Shown in pieces: positions 25,332-33,471 of a stretch of DNA of 38,586 nucleotides. Source of the stretch: an uncultured Alphaproteobacteria bacterium. GTDB lineage: Bacteria; Pseudomonadota; Alphaproteobacteria; Micropepsales; Micropepsaceae. The stretch's first letter is position 1. Each line of letters begins with the position of its first letter. The stretch spans positions 1 to 38,586 of the forward strand of contig CADECX010000026.1 in the NCBI GenBank assembly GCA_902825865.1, read 5' to 3'. The notes beneath the pieces were generated by a model. That model ran no database searches. It saw nothing but the letters and a program-made list of their open reading frames with translations, and was not told the DNA's origin. The translations under genes and the position numbers were made by a program.

Positions 25332-26771
25332 TTACTCGCCAGGCGTAATCTGCTGTCTTACCGCGCGCGGCGCGATGGCGCCCATCGCCCCAATCGAGAC
25401 CAGTCCGGAGACGGCAAAGAAAAAGAACAATGCGCTCCAATTGGATTCGGCGAAGGCGAAAACCGGCAGCACCACACCGACCACCAGCTCGGGAACGCCG
25501 CGCCAGCCGCCTTTTTGAATCTCGCCCACCCGGGTGGTGCGGTTGAAATCCATGCGGCTGGAAAAGAAAGCTTCGAAGGTGGCGCGGGTGTTGGCCAGGA
25601 TCAGGCCGGATGGGAAAACCACCGCCAGTAGCAGCGACGCGACCAGCTTGGGTTCGTGCTGACGGCTCAGCATGCGCTGTCCCAGATAAAGATAACCGAT
25701 GGAGGAGATGACGCCGAGCACGGTGGCCAACAGGCCGAACCAGGTGACGCCGGGATAATAGGCGGCGCCCATATACATCAGGGTCAGGGAAATCGCCGCG
25801 CTGGAAAAAGCCAGCATATAAAAGGCGAATTGGCACATCTGGAGCGTCATGGCCGCCTTCTTCCAGAACGGCATGGCGCTGGACCAGATGACGGGCAGAA
25901 GCTTGCGCGCCACCTGGGCATGGCCCTTGGTCCAACGGGCTTGCTGTGCTCTCCAGGCCGCGGCGGTCTGCGGCAATTCACCGGGCACCACCAGGTCGGA
26001 AACCATCGCACCGCGCCAGCCCTGCATCATGCAGCGCATGGACAGATCCAGATCCTCGGTCAGGGTATCGCCGGTCCAGCCGCCGCCCTGTTCGATGGCG
26101 GTGCGGTTCCAGACACCGGCGCTGCCATTGAAGGACAGCGGCAGCCCGGCACGGAAGCGGGCTTCCTGTTCCACCGAGAAATGGGCGTCCAGCAAAAGAC
26201 CTTGAACCCGCGTCAGCCAGTTGGCGCCGCGATTGGCATGACCCCAGCGCGACTGCACAAAGGCAAGGCCGCTATCGGCCAGCAGAACCGGCACGGTACG
26301 GCGCAGGAAATCGCTAGGCGGAACGAAATCGGCATCCAGAACCGCCACGAAGGGCGCATCGGAATGCGCAAGGCCGTAAGCCAGATTGCCGGCCTTGAAG
26401 CCCTTGCGATCGCCGCGCCGCAGGATGTGGAAATTGACGTCTTCTGGAACCACGGCGCGCACTTGAGCCGCCAATTCCTCATGGGTGTCGCCGTCACCAT
26501 CGTCGAGCAGCTGGATGGTGAGACGGTCGAGCGGCCAATTCATCCGCGCCGCGCTGGCGGCGACACGCACCGCCAAGGGACCTTCGTTGCAGACCGGCAG
26601 TTGAACCAGGACATGCGGCAAGTCCGCTTCAGCAAGCTCGGCCAGTTTCAGTTGCGGGCGCTTGCGGAAGACGCGCACCCAGGCCAAGGCCGCGAGCTGA
26701 ACCGAAAGCGTGCAGACGCAAACCAAAACAATGCAGAGGGCGAACTGAAGGAATTGGGAAAGACCGTGCAT
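25332..26771 (-). CDS. Processive family 2 glycosyltransferase, membrane (cellulose-synthase-like)
   Basis: 479 residues with one N-terminal membrane helix (about 8-32), a cytoplasmic GT2 domain, and several C-terminal helices (from about 290). The GT2 signature is intact: PVCNEGPLAVRV, LLDDGDGD (D90/D91), DADF (D146, D148), TEDLDL (E239, D240) and QQARW (Q276xxR279-W280). The last element marks processive polysaccharide synthases of the BcsA / glucomannan-synthase group. A PilZ domain is absent, so direct c-di-GMP control is not expected. The sugar and polymer cannot be read from the sequence. There are no neighbouring polysaccharide genes. The 318-nt gap before it is described separately. 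Confidence 0.87.
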   Translation of the reverse strand: MHGLSQFLQFALCIVLVCVCTLSVQLAALAWVRVFRKRPQLKLAELAEADLPHVLVQLPVCNEGPLAVRVAASAARMNWPLDRLTIQLLDDGDGDTHEELAAQVRAVVPEDVNFHILRRGDRKGFKAGNLAYGLAHSDAPFVAVLDADFVPPSDFLRRTVPVLLADSGLAFVQSRWGHANRGANWLTRVQGLLLDAHFSVEQEARFRAGLPLSFNGSAGVWNRTAIEQGGGWTGDTLTEDLDLSMRCMMQGWRGAMVSDLVVPGELPQTAAAWRAQQARWTKGHAQVARKLLPVIWSSAMPFWKKAAMTLQMCQFAFYMLAFSSAAISLTLMYMGAAYYPGVTWFGLLATVLGVISSIGYLYLGQRMLSRQHEPKLVASLLLAVVFPSGLILANTRATFEAFFSSRMDFNRTTRVGEIQKGGWRGVPELVVGVVLPVFAFAESNWSALFFFFAVSGLVSIGAMGAIAPRAVRQQITPGE

Positions 26772-27089
26772 GGCGATCGTTCAGGCCCCCGAAGGCTTGT
26801 TCTTCTTAGACGTTAACGGCGGACCGGCCGTTTTGGCCCCGTTTTGGGGCCTGTGCCCGGCAAATAGGCTCCGGATGGGGCGAACTTCACCTGCCCGGCT
26901 GGCTTTAGCAAGAGGGTGCAGTGCAAAATGACCGGCCTTTTCGGGGGGAAGCCCCATAAAATCAAGGTGCTGCGGTGATCTGCCGGGGTCAGAAAATGGT
27001 AAAAATCCATGGCCGGAACTGGGATTTGGCCTGGACCGTTCCCATATTAAGATGGCGAAACCGTGAGGGGTCACGGATAGGAGCGTTTG
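26772..27089. other. Divergent intergenic region without a recognisable gene
   Basis: This 318-nt gap lies between the GT2 gene (minus) and the lipoprotein gene (plus) and should carry both promoters. A short hairpin, GGCCCC (26835-26840) with GGGGCC (26846-26851), is preceded by a similar GGCCGTTTT unit, giving a small tandem structure. An AT-rich CATATTAAG near 27050 could be a -10 region for the lipoprotein. A 65-codon minus-strand frame (26813-27010) shows no family resemblance. I see no riboswitch match. Confidence 0.5.
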
Positions 27090-27644
27090 ATGATTCGGCT
27101 TAACTCTCTGGCCCGGCCTGCGGCCCGGGTGCTTCCTTTGGCGTTGTCGGCTTTCCTGCTCACGGGGTGCATGACGCCTTCGCCCTATGCCCCGCGCCTG
27201 GAGGGCCAGCAGACCGGCTATACCGACCGCGCGATAACCCAGAACCGCTACCGGGTCACCTTCACCGGTAACACGGCAACCCCGCGCGAAACGGTGGAGA
27301 GCTATCTGTTGCTGCGCGCGGCGGAAGTGACCCGCGCCGCCGGCTTCACCAATTTTGTCTTCGATACCCGCAACACCAGGGCCAACACCAGCTACCAGAC
27401 CGTGCCTTATGGACCGCCCGATCCCTTCTGGGGCCGTCCTCGCGGCTTCGGCTATTGGGGTGGTTGGGGTTTTCCCTATGAACCCTCCTATGATGTGGTG
27501 ACACGGACCAACTTCGACGCCTATGCCGAGATTGTGCTGTTGAGCGCGGACCAAGCCGCCAAGGAGCCACGCTCCCTGAGCGCGACCGAAGTGATCAATC
27601 GCATCGGGCCGGATGCTGCGCCTAAACCGCCCGAACGGACTTAA
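27090..27644 (+). CDS. Lipoprotein, CC0125/CC1285-like family
   Basis: 184 residues from the ATG at 27090 (SD GGATAGGAG; a TTG codon sits directly before). The signal ends in the lipobox LLTGC (PLALSAFLLTGCMTPSPYAP), giving an acylated N-terminal Cys. The body contains YRVTFTGNTATPRETVESYL and LLRAAEVTRAAGFTNFVFD, matching the conserved core I associate with Caulobacter CC0125/CC1285-type lipoproteins, then a Gly/Trp-rich loop (GFGYWGGWGFPYEPS). Function of the family is unknown. Its 3' end overlaps the convergent TusA-like gene by 23 nt. Confidence 0.8.
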   Translation: MIRLNSLARPAARVLPLALSAFLLTGCMTPSPYAPRLEGQQTGYTDRAITQNRYRVTFTGNTATPRETVESYLLLRAAEVTRAAGFTNFVFDTRNTRANTSYQTVPYGPPDPFWGRPRGFGYWGGWGFPYEPSYDVVTRTNFDAYAEIVLLSADQAAKEPRSLSATEVINRIGPDAAPKPPERT

Positions 27645-27858
27645 CAGCTAAGCGAAATTCGCTGAATCCATCGCGAGAGGTCACGCTTTCCACGGCGTGA
27701 CCTTCGCCATGGCACATATGCGGAATGTCCACCACCGACATGGGATCGTCGGCCACCACCGTCAGGATGCTGCCCGGCGCCAGCCGCGCCAAAGCCTTCT
27801 TGGCCAGCAGCGCCGGCAAAGGGCATTTCAAGCCGCGCAGGTCCAGTGTCTCGTCCAT
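27622..27858 (-). CDS. TusA-like sulfur carrier protein
   Basis: 78 residues, the full size of the TusA/SirA family. The signature is DLRGLKCPLPALLAKKAL with the sulfur-accepting C12 in the CPxP motif, followed by LTVVADDPMSVVDIPHMC and a second conserved Cys. TusA proteins carry persulfide sulfur for tRNA 2-thiouridine, molybdenum cofactor or other sulfur-transfer routes. No TusBCDE or IscS gene is nearby, so the partner is not known. It is convergent with the lipoprotein gene, overlapping by 23 nt, and divergent from the acyl-CoA synthetase gene with a 58-nt gap. Confidence 0.88.
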   Translation of the reverse strand: MDETLDLRGLKCPLPALLAKKALARLAPGSILTVVADDPMSVVDIPHMCHGEGHAVESVTSRDGFSEFRLAVKSVRAV

Positions 27859-27916
27859 ACCCTCATCTTGATTAGAACAGGCGCGGGGCTCAAGCTCTCG
27901 AACAGGGAGAAACGCA

Positions 27917-29689
27917 TTGAGCCTGACGCGTGCGATAAAGCGCGAGTATATCTACCTGACCAGCATCGCGCGCACCTTATGGCTGTTGCGCCTGGTCAAG
28001 CCCAATTCCACCCGCAGCATTGTGGACATCGTCGAAGCGCAGGCGCGAAAGCGCCCGGGCCACATCGCCATCTACTATCTCGACCAGCGGATGAGTTATG
28101 CCGAACTGGACCGGCGCGCCAACCGCTATGGCCATTGGGCGCAGCATCAGGGGATTGGGCGCGGCAGTGTGGTGGCGCTGCTGATGGAAAACCGGCCCGA
28201 TTTCATTTGCGCCTGGCTGGGCCTGTTCAAGGTCGGAGCGCAAGTGGCGCTGATCAATACCAATCTGAGCGGCGCCGCATTGGCCCATTCCATAGCCATC
28301 TCCGGCGCCAAGCACGCGATTGTGGGCGCGGAACTGGCAGAGAATTTTGCCGCCGCGCCGTTTGAGGCCCGCCCGGCGTCTTGGATAGAGGGCGAGGGCG
28401 GGAATCTCACCGCCGCGCTGGCGGCGGCCTCGGATGCGTCTCTCGGCAAGCACGCACGCGCCGGCGTCACGCTCAGGGAACGGGCTTTTTTCATTTATAC
28501 TTCGGGCACCACCGGCATGCCCAAGGCCGCGAATTTCAGCCATATGCGCATGCTGTTCATGATGAGCGGCTTTGTCGGCGCGCTCCGCCCGCGCGAGAGT
28601 GACCGCATCTACGACCCCTTGCCGCTCTATCATTCCACCGGCGGGGTATGCGCCGTCGGCATGGCGTTTTTCTCGGGCGGGGCGCTGATCTTGAAGCGCA
28701 AATTCTCGGTGCATGAATTCTGGGAAGACATTCACAGGTATGACGCCACGATTTTCGAGTATATCGGCGAGCTGTGCCGCTATCTGCTGAACGCCACGCC
28801 GTCGCCCTTGGAAAAAGGCCACAAGATCCGCGCCATCACCGGCAACGGGCTGCGCCCGGAAATCTGGCGCCAATTCCAGGAGCGGTTCGCCATTCCCCGC
28901 ATTGTGGAATTTTACGGCGCCACCGAAGGCAATGTCTCCATGCTCAATTATGACGGCACGGTGGGCGCGGTGGGACGCGTGCCGGATTATCTGGAATGGC
29001 TGCTGCCCAGCCGGGTGGTGCGCTTTGATGTGGAAAAGGAAATGCCGGTGCGGGGGCCGGATGGGTTGTGCATCGAATGCGGGCCCGATGAAGTGGGCGA
29101 AACGCTGGGCGGCATTTCCACCCGGGCAGGGCGCGAGTTCGAGGGCTATACCAATCGCTCCGAAAGCGACAAGAAGATGTTGCGCGATGTTTTCAGCCGC
29201 GGCGATGTGTGGTTTCGCACCGGCGATCTGATGCGGCGCGACGCGCACGGCTATTTTTATTTCGTCGACCGTATCGGCGATACCTTCCGTTGGAAGGGCG
29301 AGAATGTCTCCACCGGCGAGGTCGGCGAGGTGCTGGCGTCCGTGCGCGGCGTGCGAGAGGCCAATGTCTATGGCGTGACGGTGCCCGGCGTGGATGGCCG
29401 TGCCGGCATGGCGGCCCTGGTTGCGGATGGCGACTTCAGTCTTGACGATTTGTCATCACGGGTGAAAACGCGATTGGCGCCCTATGCGAGGCCGATTTTT
29501 CTCAGGCTGTCTTCCAGGATCGAGGTTACCGGTACCTTTAAGCAGCGCAAGGTCGATCTGGTGCGCCAGGGCTTTGATCCGGCTTCTATTTCCGATCCCA
29601 TCTACGTTCTGGATTCGGTCAGTGGCCGTTATGAGCCTCTCACCCGGGAACGCCATGGCGAAATCCTTTCGGGCCATATCCGGCTTTAA
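27917..29689 (+). CDS. Long-/very-long-chain acyl-CoA synthetase (FATP type)
   Basis: 590 residues; starts with TTG at 27917 after AGGGAGAAACG. An ANL-superfamily adenylating enzyme that activates fatty acids to acyl-CoA via acyl-AMP. The P-loop FIYTSGTTGMPKAANFSH is at about 193-209, the A5 motif EFYGATEGNVS at about 331-341, and the C-terminal hinge motif TGDLMRRDAHGYFYFVDRIG with the later FKQRKVDL catalytic-Lys region is intact. The N-terminal stretch (YLTSIARTLWLLRLVKP) and FYGATEGN are typical of FATP/very-long-chain types rather than FadD. It is presumably membrane-associated at the cytoplasmic face. It could act in beta-oxidation or in lipid salvage; context does not decide. Confidence 0.88.
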   Translation: MSLTRAIKREYIYLTSIARTLWLLRLVKPNSTRSIVDIVEAQARKRPGHIAIYYLDQRMSYAELDRRANRYGHWAQHQGIGRGSVVALLMENRPDFICAWLGLFKVGAQVALINTNLSGAALAHSIAISGAKHAIVGAELAENFAAAPFEARPASWIEGEGGNLTAALAAASDASLGKHARAGVTLRERAFFIYTSGTTGMPKAANFSHMRMLFMMSGFVGALRPRESDRIYDPLPLYHSTGGVCAVGMAFFSGGALILKRKFSVHEFWEDIHRYDATIFEYIGELCRYLLNATPSPLEKGHKIRAITGNGLRPEIWRQFQERFAIPRIVEFYGATEGNVSMLNYDGTVGAVGRVPDYLEWLLPSRVVRFDVEKEMPVRGPDGLCIECGPDEVGETLGGISTRAGREFEGYTNRSESDKKMLRDVFSRGDVWFRTGDLMRRDAHGYFYFVDRIGDTFRWKGENVSTGEVGEVLASVRGVREANVYGVTVPGVDGRAGMAALVADGDFSLDDLSSRVKTRLAPYARPIFLRLSSRIEVTGTFKQRKVDLVRQGFDPASISDPIYVLDSVSGRYEPLTRERHGEILSGHIRL

Positions 29690-29730
29690 CTTTTACGGAT
29701 TTTTGAGGGAGCGGGCGCAATCTCGCCCTC

Positions 29731-30339
29731 ATGAAGTCCGTTCTTGAAACTTATCAGGCGCAGGCCGCGGCATCGGGCTGGGCAGTCCTTTTCGATCCCG
29801 ATCTGCATTTCGACTGGTCAGGGGTTCACGACCTTGTGCAGTTGTGGCGCGATCTGCGCGGTGATGCCCCACTGCCCGCGCGCGAAGCCATGACGGCGCG
29901 GCGGCTGAAAGGCCTGCTTCCCAACATCGCGCTGTACGAGCGCTTCACCGCGCCGGATGGGCAAACCCGTCATCGCGTGCGGCTGGAAGGCATGCGGTTC
30001 GTGCGCATTTACGGCACCCATACCGGCCAAGTGGTGCAAGACTTCCTGTCGCCGGAAAATGCCGCGCGATTCTGTGGCGGCCTGGATACGACCCTGGCGG
30101 CGATGGCGCCGCTGCGCTTCCTGGCGCGGACCGATTCCGCCGACAAGAATTTTCTCAGCGCGGAGTTCTGCACCATGCCGCTGGCCGACAATCAGGGACG
30201 GCCCAGCATGGTGATGGTCTGCGTGCAATTCAGTGCGATACCGTGGGAAGTCTTTTTGGCGGATGCCAAGGAGCGGCTGGCTCAGGCGAAATCCTTGGCC
30301 AGCGCGGCGCGGGTTTCCGCGCTCAGAACCGCCATATGA
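29731..30339 (+). CDS. PAS-fold domain protein (single-domain, alphaproteobacterial type)
   Basis: 202 residues, no signal peptide or membrane segment. The sequence fits the stand-alone PAS-type domain common in Alphaproteobacteria (PAS_5-like): LWRDLRGDAPLPAREAM, then RRLKGLLPNIALYERFTAPD, then RVRLEGMRFVRIYGTHTGQ and AEFCTMPLADNQGRPSMVMV. No output domain is fused, so it would act through a partner or as a small-ligand sensor. A GAGGGAG lies 20 nt upstream of the ATG and a short GGGCG/CGCCC hairpin lies between it and the start. Its last 58 nt overlap the end of the convergent DUF3501 gene. Confidence 0.75.
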   Translation: MKSVLETYQAQAAASGWAVLFDPDLHFDWSGVHDLVQLWRDLRGDAPLPAREAMTARRLKGLLPNIALYERFTAPDGQTRHRVRLEGMRFVRIYGTHTGQVVQDFLSPENAARFCGGLDTTLAAMAPLRFLARTDSADKNFLSAEFCTMPLADNQGRPSMVMVCVQFSAIPWEVFLADAKERLAQAKSLASAARVSALRTAI

Positions 30340-30869
30340 CCGTAGTTGGGGTGTGATAGCCCGAGCACCACGCGCTCGCCCGCGAAACGCGCGGTCTGCT
30401 CCTGGGTCAGCTTGAAGCGCAGCCAGTGCACCGATGAGGTCTTGCCGTCGGCGGTGGTGCGGTCGTCATACTCGGTGGGCGTGGCGCGGATGGTCTCGCC
30501 GCCGATTTCCAGGAAGACGCTTTCTTCGATCCCGCCAAGGGTCAAAAGCACGGCATTGCGGCGCTTTTCATCCTCGATTTCCAGCATCAGGGTGGCGATC
30601 AGTTCATCGCCCTGGGGGATCAGCGGATTGTAGGCCGCCAGCTCGCCGGGAATCTGTTCCTCGCCGCCTTTTTCAATGCGCAGCATTTCCTGCACCTGCA
30701 GCCACATGGTGGCGTAGTTCTCGAAATAGAAAGTTGCAAAAGGCCCGACCTCGATTCGGCGCAACTTCTTCATCGGGATCAGGTTGGCCTTCAGCGACTT
30801 GCGCTGCTGGTCATATTCGCCGGCCGACAGAATGTCGTCGCGTGTGATCTTGCGTTGGGTTTCCGGCAT
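30282..30869 (-). CDS. DUF3501 family protein
   Basis: 195 residues, soluble. Family-typical segments are KITRDDILSAGEYDQQRKSL, LRRIEVGPFATFYFENYATM, LQVQEMLRIEKGGEEQIPGE and YNPLIPQGDELIATLMLEIE. In many proteobacteria DUF3501 genes sit directly beside a CCG-domain Fe-S protein and rubrerythrin, as here. Biochemical function is unknown, and a role in the rubrerythrin peroxide-reduction pathway is an inference from neighbourhood. It is separated from the Fe-S gene by 93 nt containing two REP-like units, and its 3' end overlaps the convergent PAS gene. Confidence 0.88.
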   Translation of the reverse strand: MPETQRKITRDDILSAGEYDQQRKSLKANLIPMKKLRRIEVGPFATFYFENYATMWLQVQEMLRIEKGGEEQIPGELAAYNPLIPQGDELIATLMLEIEDEKRRNAVLLTLGGIEESVFLEIGGETIRATPTEYDDRTTADGKTSSVHWLRFKLTQEQTARFAGERVVLGLSHPNYGHMAVLSAETRAALAKDFA

Positions 30870-30885
30870 TTCGCTTCACCTTGCT

Positions 30886-30914
30886 CCTCATGCTCCGACA
30901 AGCTCAGCATGGGG
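30886..30914. repeat. REP-like unit A
   Basis: A 29-nt imperfect palindrome with core CCGACAAGCTCAGCATG and an outer stem of CCTCATGCT against AGCATGGGG. It belongs to the CCTTCGACAAGCTC type of dispersed intergenic repeat found in many GC-rich proteobacteria. It is paired head-to-head with unit B. Confidence 0.65.
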
Positions 30915-30927
30915 ATTTGACTTTTCT

Positions 30928-30956
30928 CCTCACCCAGAGCTTGTCGAAGGGTGAGG
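30928..30956. repeat. REP-like unit B, inverted relative to unit A
   Basis: The reverse complement of this 29-nt stretch starts CCTCACCCTTCGACAAGCTC and aligns along its whole length with unit A. Its own arms CCTCACCC and GGGTGAGG pair perfectly. The two units lie 13 nt apart in opposite orientation, the arrangement of a BIME-like mosaic. Confidence 0.7.
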
Positions 30957-30962
30957 CCGCAC

Positions 30963-32297
30963 TCAATCTTTCTTCAAACCAAACGCACGCGCCATGATCT
31001 GGATGGGATGCTCCGGTTCGCGCACTGGGGTTTCGGTATGCGCAACAATATGAACAGCGGCCAGTGGGCAGTCTGAAACAATGTGCCCGCGCGGCTTGGC
31101 ATTGACTGCCTTGAACACCGGCTTGCCGACTTTCACCGCCACATCATGCGTCGGCTTGACCACTCCGAATGTGCCGCCATGGCCCGAGCAGCGCTCGATC
31201 ACATCCACCGGCGTGTCGGGAATCATCTTCAGCATCTCCGCCGCCTTGGGGCCCATATTCTGGGCGCGGGCATGACAGGCCAGATGCACGGTGACGCCTT
31301 CGGGCAGTCCGGTCAGGCCCGGCGGCAGGCCGTCCTTCTTGGCGATGTCCACCACATATTCGTCGATGTCGAAGACATGATCCTGTACCCGCTTCACATC
31401 GGGATTGTCGGGGCAGATCAGCGCCCATTCGAATTTCAGCATCAGGCCGCAAGAGGCGGTGAGGGCGACAATGTCGTAGCCTTCGTCGATCAGCTTGACC
31501 AATTCCTTCGACACTTTGGCGGCATTTTGCGCCACCCGGCTCAGCTCGGCCTGTTCCAGGAACGGCATGCCGCAACAGCCGGGATAAGCGACCTTTGTTT
31601 CGACGCCGATGTGATTGAGCACGGCGCGGGCGTCCATGCCGGTGGCGGGCTTGTTGTAATTGACGAAGCACGTCGCATAGAGCGCCGCCTTGCGCTTGCC
31701 GAAAGCAGGCGCGCTTTTGTTGATTTCGCCTTCTTCCTGCTTTGCCGCGCTGACAAAGGTACGGGCATGGAATTTGGGCAAGGGCGCCTTGGCGTCGATG
31801 CCGGCGGTCTTTTCCATCAGCGCCCGCATCGGCTTGTTGTCCTGATCGGACGCCCAATTTACGATGGGCGAGACAAAGCGCGCCATGGCGCCGTTGCGGT
31901 CCATCTCGGCCAATTGGCGCTGGGTGAATTCCGTCTTGCCCTTTTTGGCTTCAACAAAACGGTGGCGCAGCATCAAATGCGGAAAATCCAGCATAAAGGG
32001 ATGCGGCGGCACATAGGGGCATTTGGTCATGAAGCACATGTCGCAAAGCGTGCAGGCTTCGACCACCGGCTTGAAATCTTCCGATGCCAGATGCTCGACA
32101 TCTTCCTTGGGACTGTTGTCGATCAGGTCGAAAAGGCGCGGAAAGGAATCGCAAAGATTGAAGCAGCGGCGGCAGCCGTGACAGATGTCGAACACCCGGC
32201 GCATTTCCGCGTCCAGCTTGGCCTCATCGGCAAAGTCGGGGTCCTGCCATTTGATGATTTCGCGGGTGGGTGCTTCCAGGCTGCCTTCGCCGGTCAT
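30963..32297 (-). CDS. (Fe-S)-binding CCG-domain protein, heterodisulfide-reductase/GlpC-like
   Basis: 444 residues. Two ferredoxin-type motifs bind 4Fe-4S clusters: C39-H-G-C42-R-R-C45-F-N-L-C49 and C82-T-L-C85-D-M-C88-x4-C93. Two CCG-type modules follow: [11 protein letters not shown] with [10 protein letters not shown], and [12 protein letters not shown] with [10 protein letters not shown]. This is the architecture of GlpC, GlcF and HdrB-type electron-transfer subunits. No flavin dehydrogenase partner is present; the constant neighbours are rubrerythrin and DUF3501, so it may pass electrons to rubrerythrin for peroxide reduction (inference). It lies 78 nt downstream of rubrerythrin, with a terminator-like hairpin in between. 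Confidence 0.88.
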   Translation of the reverse strand: MTGEGSLEAPTREIIKWQDPDFADEAKLDAEMRRVFDICHGCRRCFNLCDSFPRLFDLIDNSPKEDVEHLASEDFKPVVEACTLCDMCFMTKCPYVPPHPFMLDFPHLMLRHRFVEAKKGKTEFTQRQLAEMDRNGAMARFVSPIVNWASDQDNKPMRALMEKTAGIDAKAPLPKFHARTFVSAAKQEEGEINKSAPAFGKRKAALYATCFVNYNKPATGMDARAVLNHIGVETKVAYPGCCGMPFLEQAELSRVAQNAAKVSKELVKLIDEGYDIVALTASCGLMLKFEWALICPDNPDVKRVQDHVFDIDEYVVDIAKKDGLPPGLTGLPEGVTVHLACHARAQNMGPKAAEMLKMIPDTPVDVIERCSGHGGTFGVVKPTHDVAVKVGKPVFKAVNAKPRGHIVSDCPLAAVHIVAHTETPVREPEHPIQIMARAFGLKKD

Positions 32298-32317
32298 GCC
32301 AATTCCATCGGGATCGG

Positions 32318-32357
32318 TTGAAGAAAAACGGCCGCGCGAAGAATCCCGCGCGGCCGT
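32318..32357 (-). terminator. Rho-independent terminator behind rubrerythrin
   Basis: Arms ACGGCCGCGCG (32328-32338) and CGCGCGGCCGT (32347-32357) form an 11-bp GC-only-closed stem with an 8-nt loop. On the minus strand it is followed by TTTTTCTTC. It sits 18 nt past the rubrerythrin stop and 30 nt before the Fe-S gene start, and would attenuate transcription into the Fe-S/DUF3501 pair. Confidence 0.82.
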
Positions 32358-32375
32358 GATTGTCAGGAAAGGATT

Positions 32376-32798
32376 TTACTTACCAAGGGTATCGAGAGCT
32401 TTCTGGAAGCGGCCGGCATGCGACTTCTCCGCCTTGGCCAAAGTCTCGAACCAGTCGGCGATTTCGTCAAAGCCTTCGGAACGGGCAGTCTTGGCCATCC
32501 CCGGATACATGTCGGTATATTCGTGGGTCTCGCCCGCGATCGACGCCTTGAGATTGGCGTCGGTGGCGCCGATCGGTTCGCCGGTCGCCGGGTCGCCCAC
32601 TTCCTCCAGATATTCCAGATGGCCATGGGCATGGCCGGTTTCGCCTTCCGCGGTGGAGCGGAACACGGCGGCGACGTCATTGTGACCTTCGACATCGGCT
32701 TTCTGTGCGAAATAGAGATAGCGGCGGTTCGCCTGGCTTTCGCCGGCAAAAGCCTCTTTAAGATTTTCCCAGGTCTTGGTGTTCTTCAATGCGGGCAT
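32376..32798 (-). CDS. Rubrerythrin (erythrin domain only)
   Basis: 140 residues from the ATG at 32798, preceded by AGGAGGCGCCG; a frame to 32894 adds 32 Arg/Gln-rich residues without family resemblance. A four-helix diiron domain with expected ligands E20 ([10 protein letters not shown]), E53xxH56 (EGETGHA), E90 (GETHEY) and E124xxH127 (KAEKSHA). The C-terminal rubredoxin domain of classical rubrerythrin is absent, so electrons must come from another protein; the neighbouring Fe-S protein is a candidate. It reduces hydrogen peroxide in low-oxygen conditions. An Irr-box-like palindrome lies 100 nt upstream. Confidence 0.92.
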   Translation of the reverse strand: MPALKNTKTWENLKEAFAGESQANRRYLYFAQKADVEGHNDVAAVFRSTAEGETGHAHGHLEYLEEVGDPATGEPIGATDANLKASIAGETHEYTDMYPGMAKTARSEGFDEIADWFETLAKAEKSHAGRFQKALDTLGK

Positions 32799-32897
32799 CG
32801 GCGCCTCCTGCGGTGGTGTAAAAATTTCTGGTCGCTCCCGCTCGCGCGGACGCTCCTGGCGGCAACACTGGCCTTGCCGACAGGGCTCTGTCAACAG

Positions 32898-32914
32898 ATT
32901 AGAACCATTCTAAT
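32898..32914. promoter_or_regulatory. Irr-box/ICE-like palindrome upstream of rubrerythrin
   Basis: ATTAGAACCATTCTAAT: perfect 7-bp arms ATTAGAA and TTCTAAT around a 3-nt spacer. This closely follows the iron-control-element form (TTAGAA-N3-TTCTAA) recognised by Irr in Alphaproteobacteria. It lies between the irr stop (32943) and the rubrerythrin start (32798), on the promoter side of the latter. Confidence 0.82.
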
Positions 32915-32942
32915 GTATGAGAATGACTCGCAGAAGCCGCGT

Positions 32943-33374
32943 CTAAGCGCGCTTCACCCGGACCACCACATCGACCCGGTCCACCGTCAGTCCCGGCGGC
33001 GGGTTAGGTACACCGGCCACCGAAATGGCCTCGCCCGGAATGTCGATCAGCATGCCTTCTTTCTCGAGGAAAAAATGCTGGTGATCGCCCGTGTTGGTGT
33101 CGAAATAGCTGCGGGCCGCATCCACGATCACCTGGCGCAGCAAACCAGCCTGGGTGAACTGATGCAGGGTGTTGTAGACCGTGGCCAGGGAAACCTTCAC
33201 CCCCGCCTTGGTGATTTCATCATGCAGACTTTCGGCCGTGACATGCCGGTCACAGTCGTCAAATAGCAAACCGGCAAGTTCCACCCGCTGACGCGTGGGG
33301 CGGAGGCCGGACTGGCGCAGCCGCGCCGTGGTCTGGGCGGTCAAATTCTTGGCGCTGCGAGCGGCTTTGGCCAT
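32943..33374 (-). CDS. irr: Fur-family regulator, Irr-like (iron/heme responsive)
   Basis: 143 residues. The winged helix is SGLRPTRQRVELAGLLFD (about 22-39) with recognition helix VSLATVYNTLHQFTQAGLL. The dimerisation domain holds SYFDTNTGDHQHFF (H98, H100), the form typical of Irr rather than Fur, Zur or PerR. The lone Cys is C41; the heme-regulatory Cys-Pro motif of Bradyrhizobium Irr is missing, as in many Irr proteins. Irr represses or activates iron-dependent genes under iron limitation. Two ICE-like palindromes flank the gene, one ahead of its own start and one ahead of rubrerythrin. A PerR-type role in peroxide sensing is an alternative given the downstream genes. Confidence 0.87.
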   Translation of the reverse strand: MAKAARSAKNLTAQTTARLRQSGLRPTRQRVELAGLLFDDCDRHVTAESLHDEITKAGVKVSLATVYNTLHQFTQAGLLRQVIVDAARSYFDTNTGDHQHFFLEKEGMLIDIPGEAISVAGVPNPPPGLTVDRVDVVVRVKRA

Positions 33375-33471
33375 GCGCTGTGATCCAATCCCAAGTCTGA
33401 TCCGAGTTCGTATCGAAGGTGAACCGCCTGTAAGGAGCGGGGCAACCCTGCTAGAATATGAAAGATATATG

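Noticed and set aside
26813..27010. A 65-codon minus-strand frame in the GT2/lipoprotein gap
   Set aside because: No SD, no family resemblance, Pro/Lys-rich composition; it may be chance.
26772..27089. Possible c-di-GMP or other riboswitch ahead of the GT2 gene
   Set aside because: A GCACAGG-like string occurs on the minus strand, but the conserved riboswitch core and its helices cannot be found.
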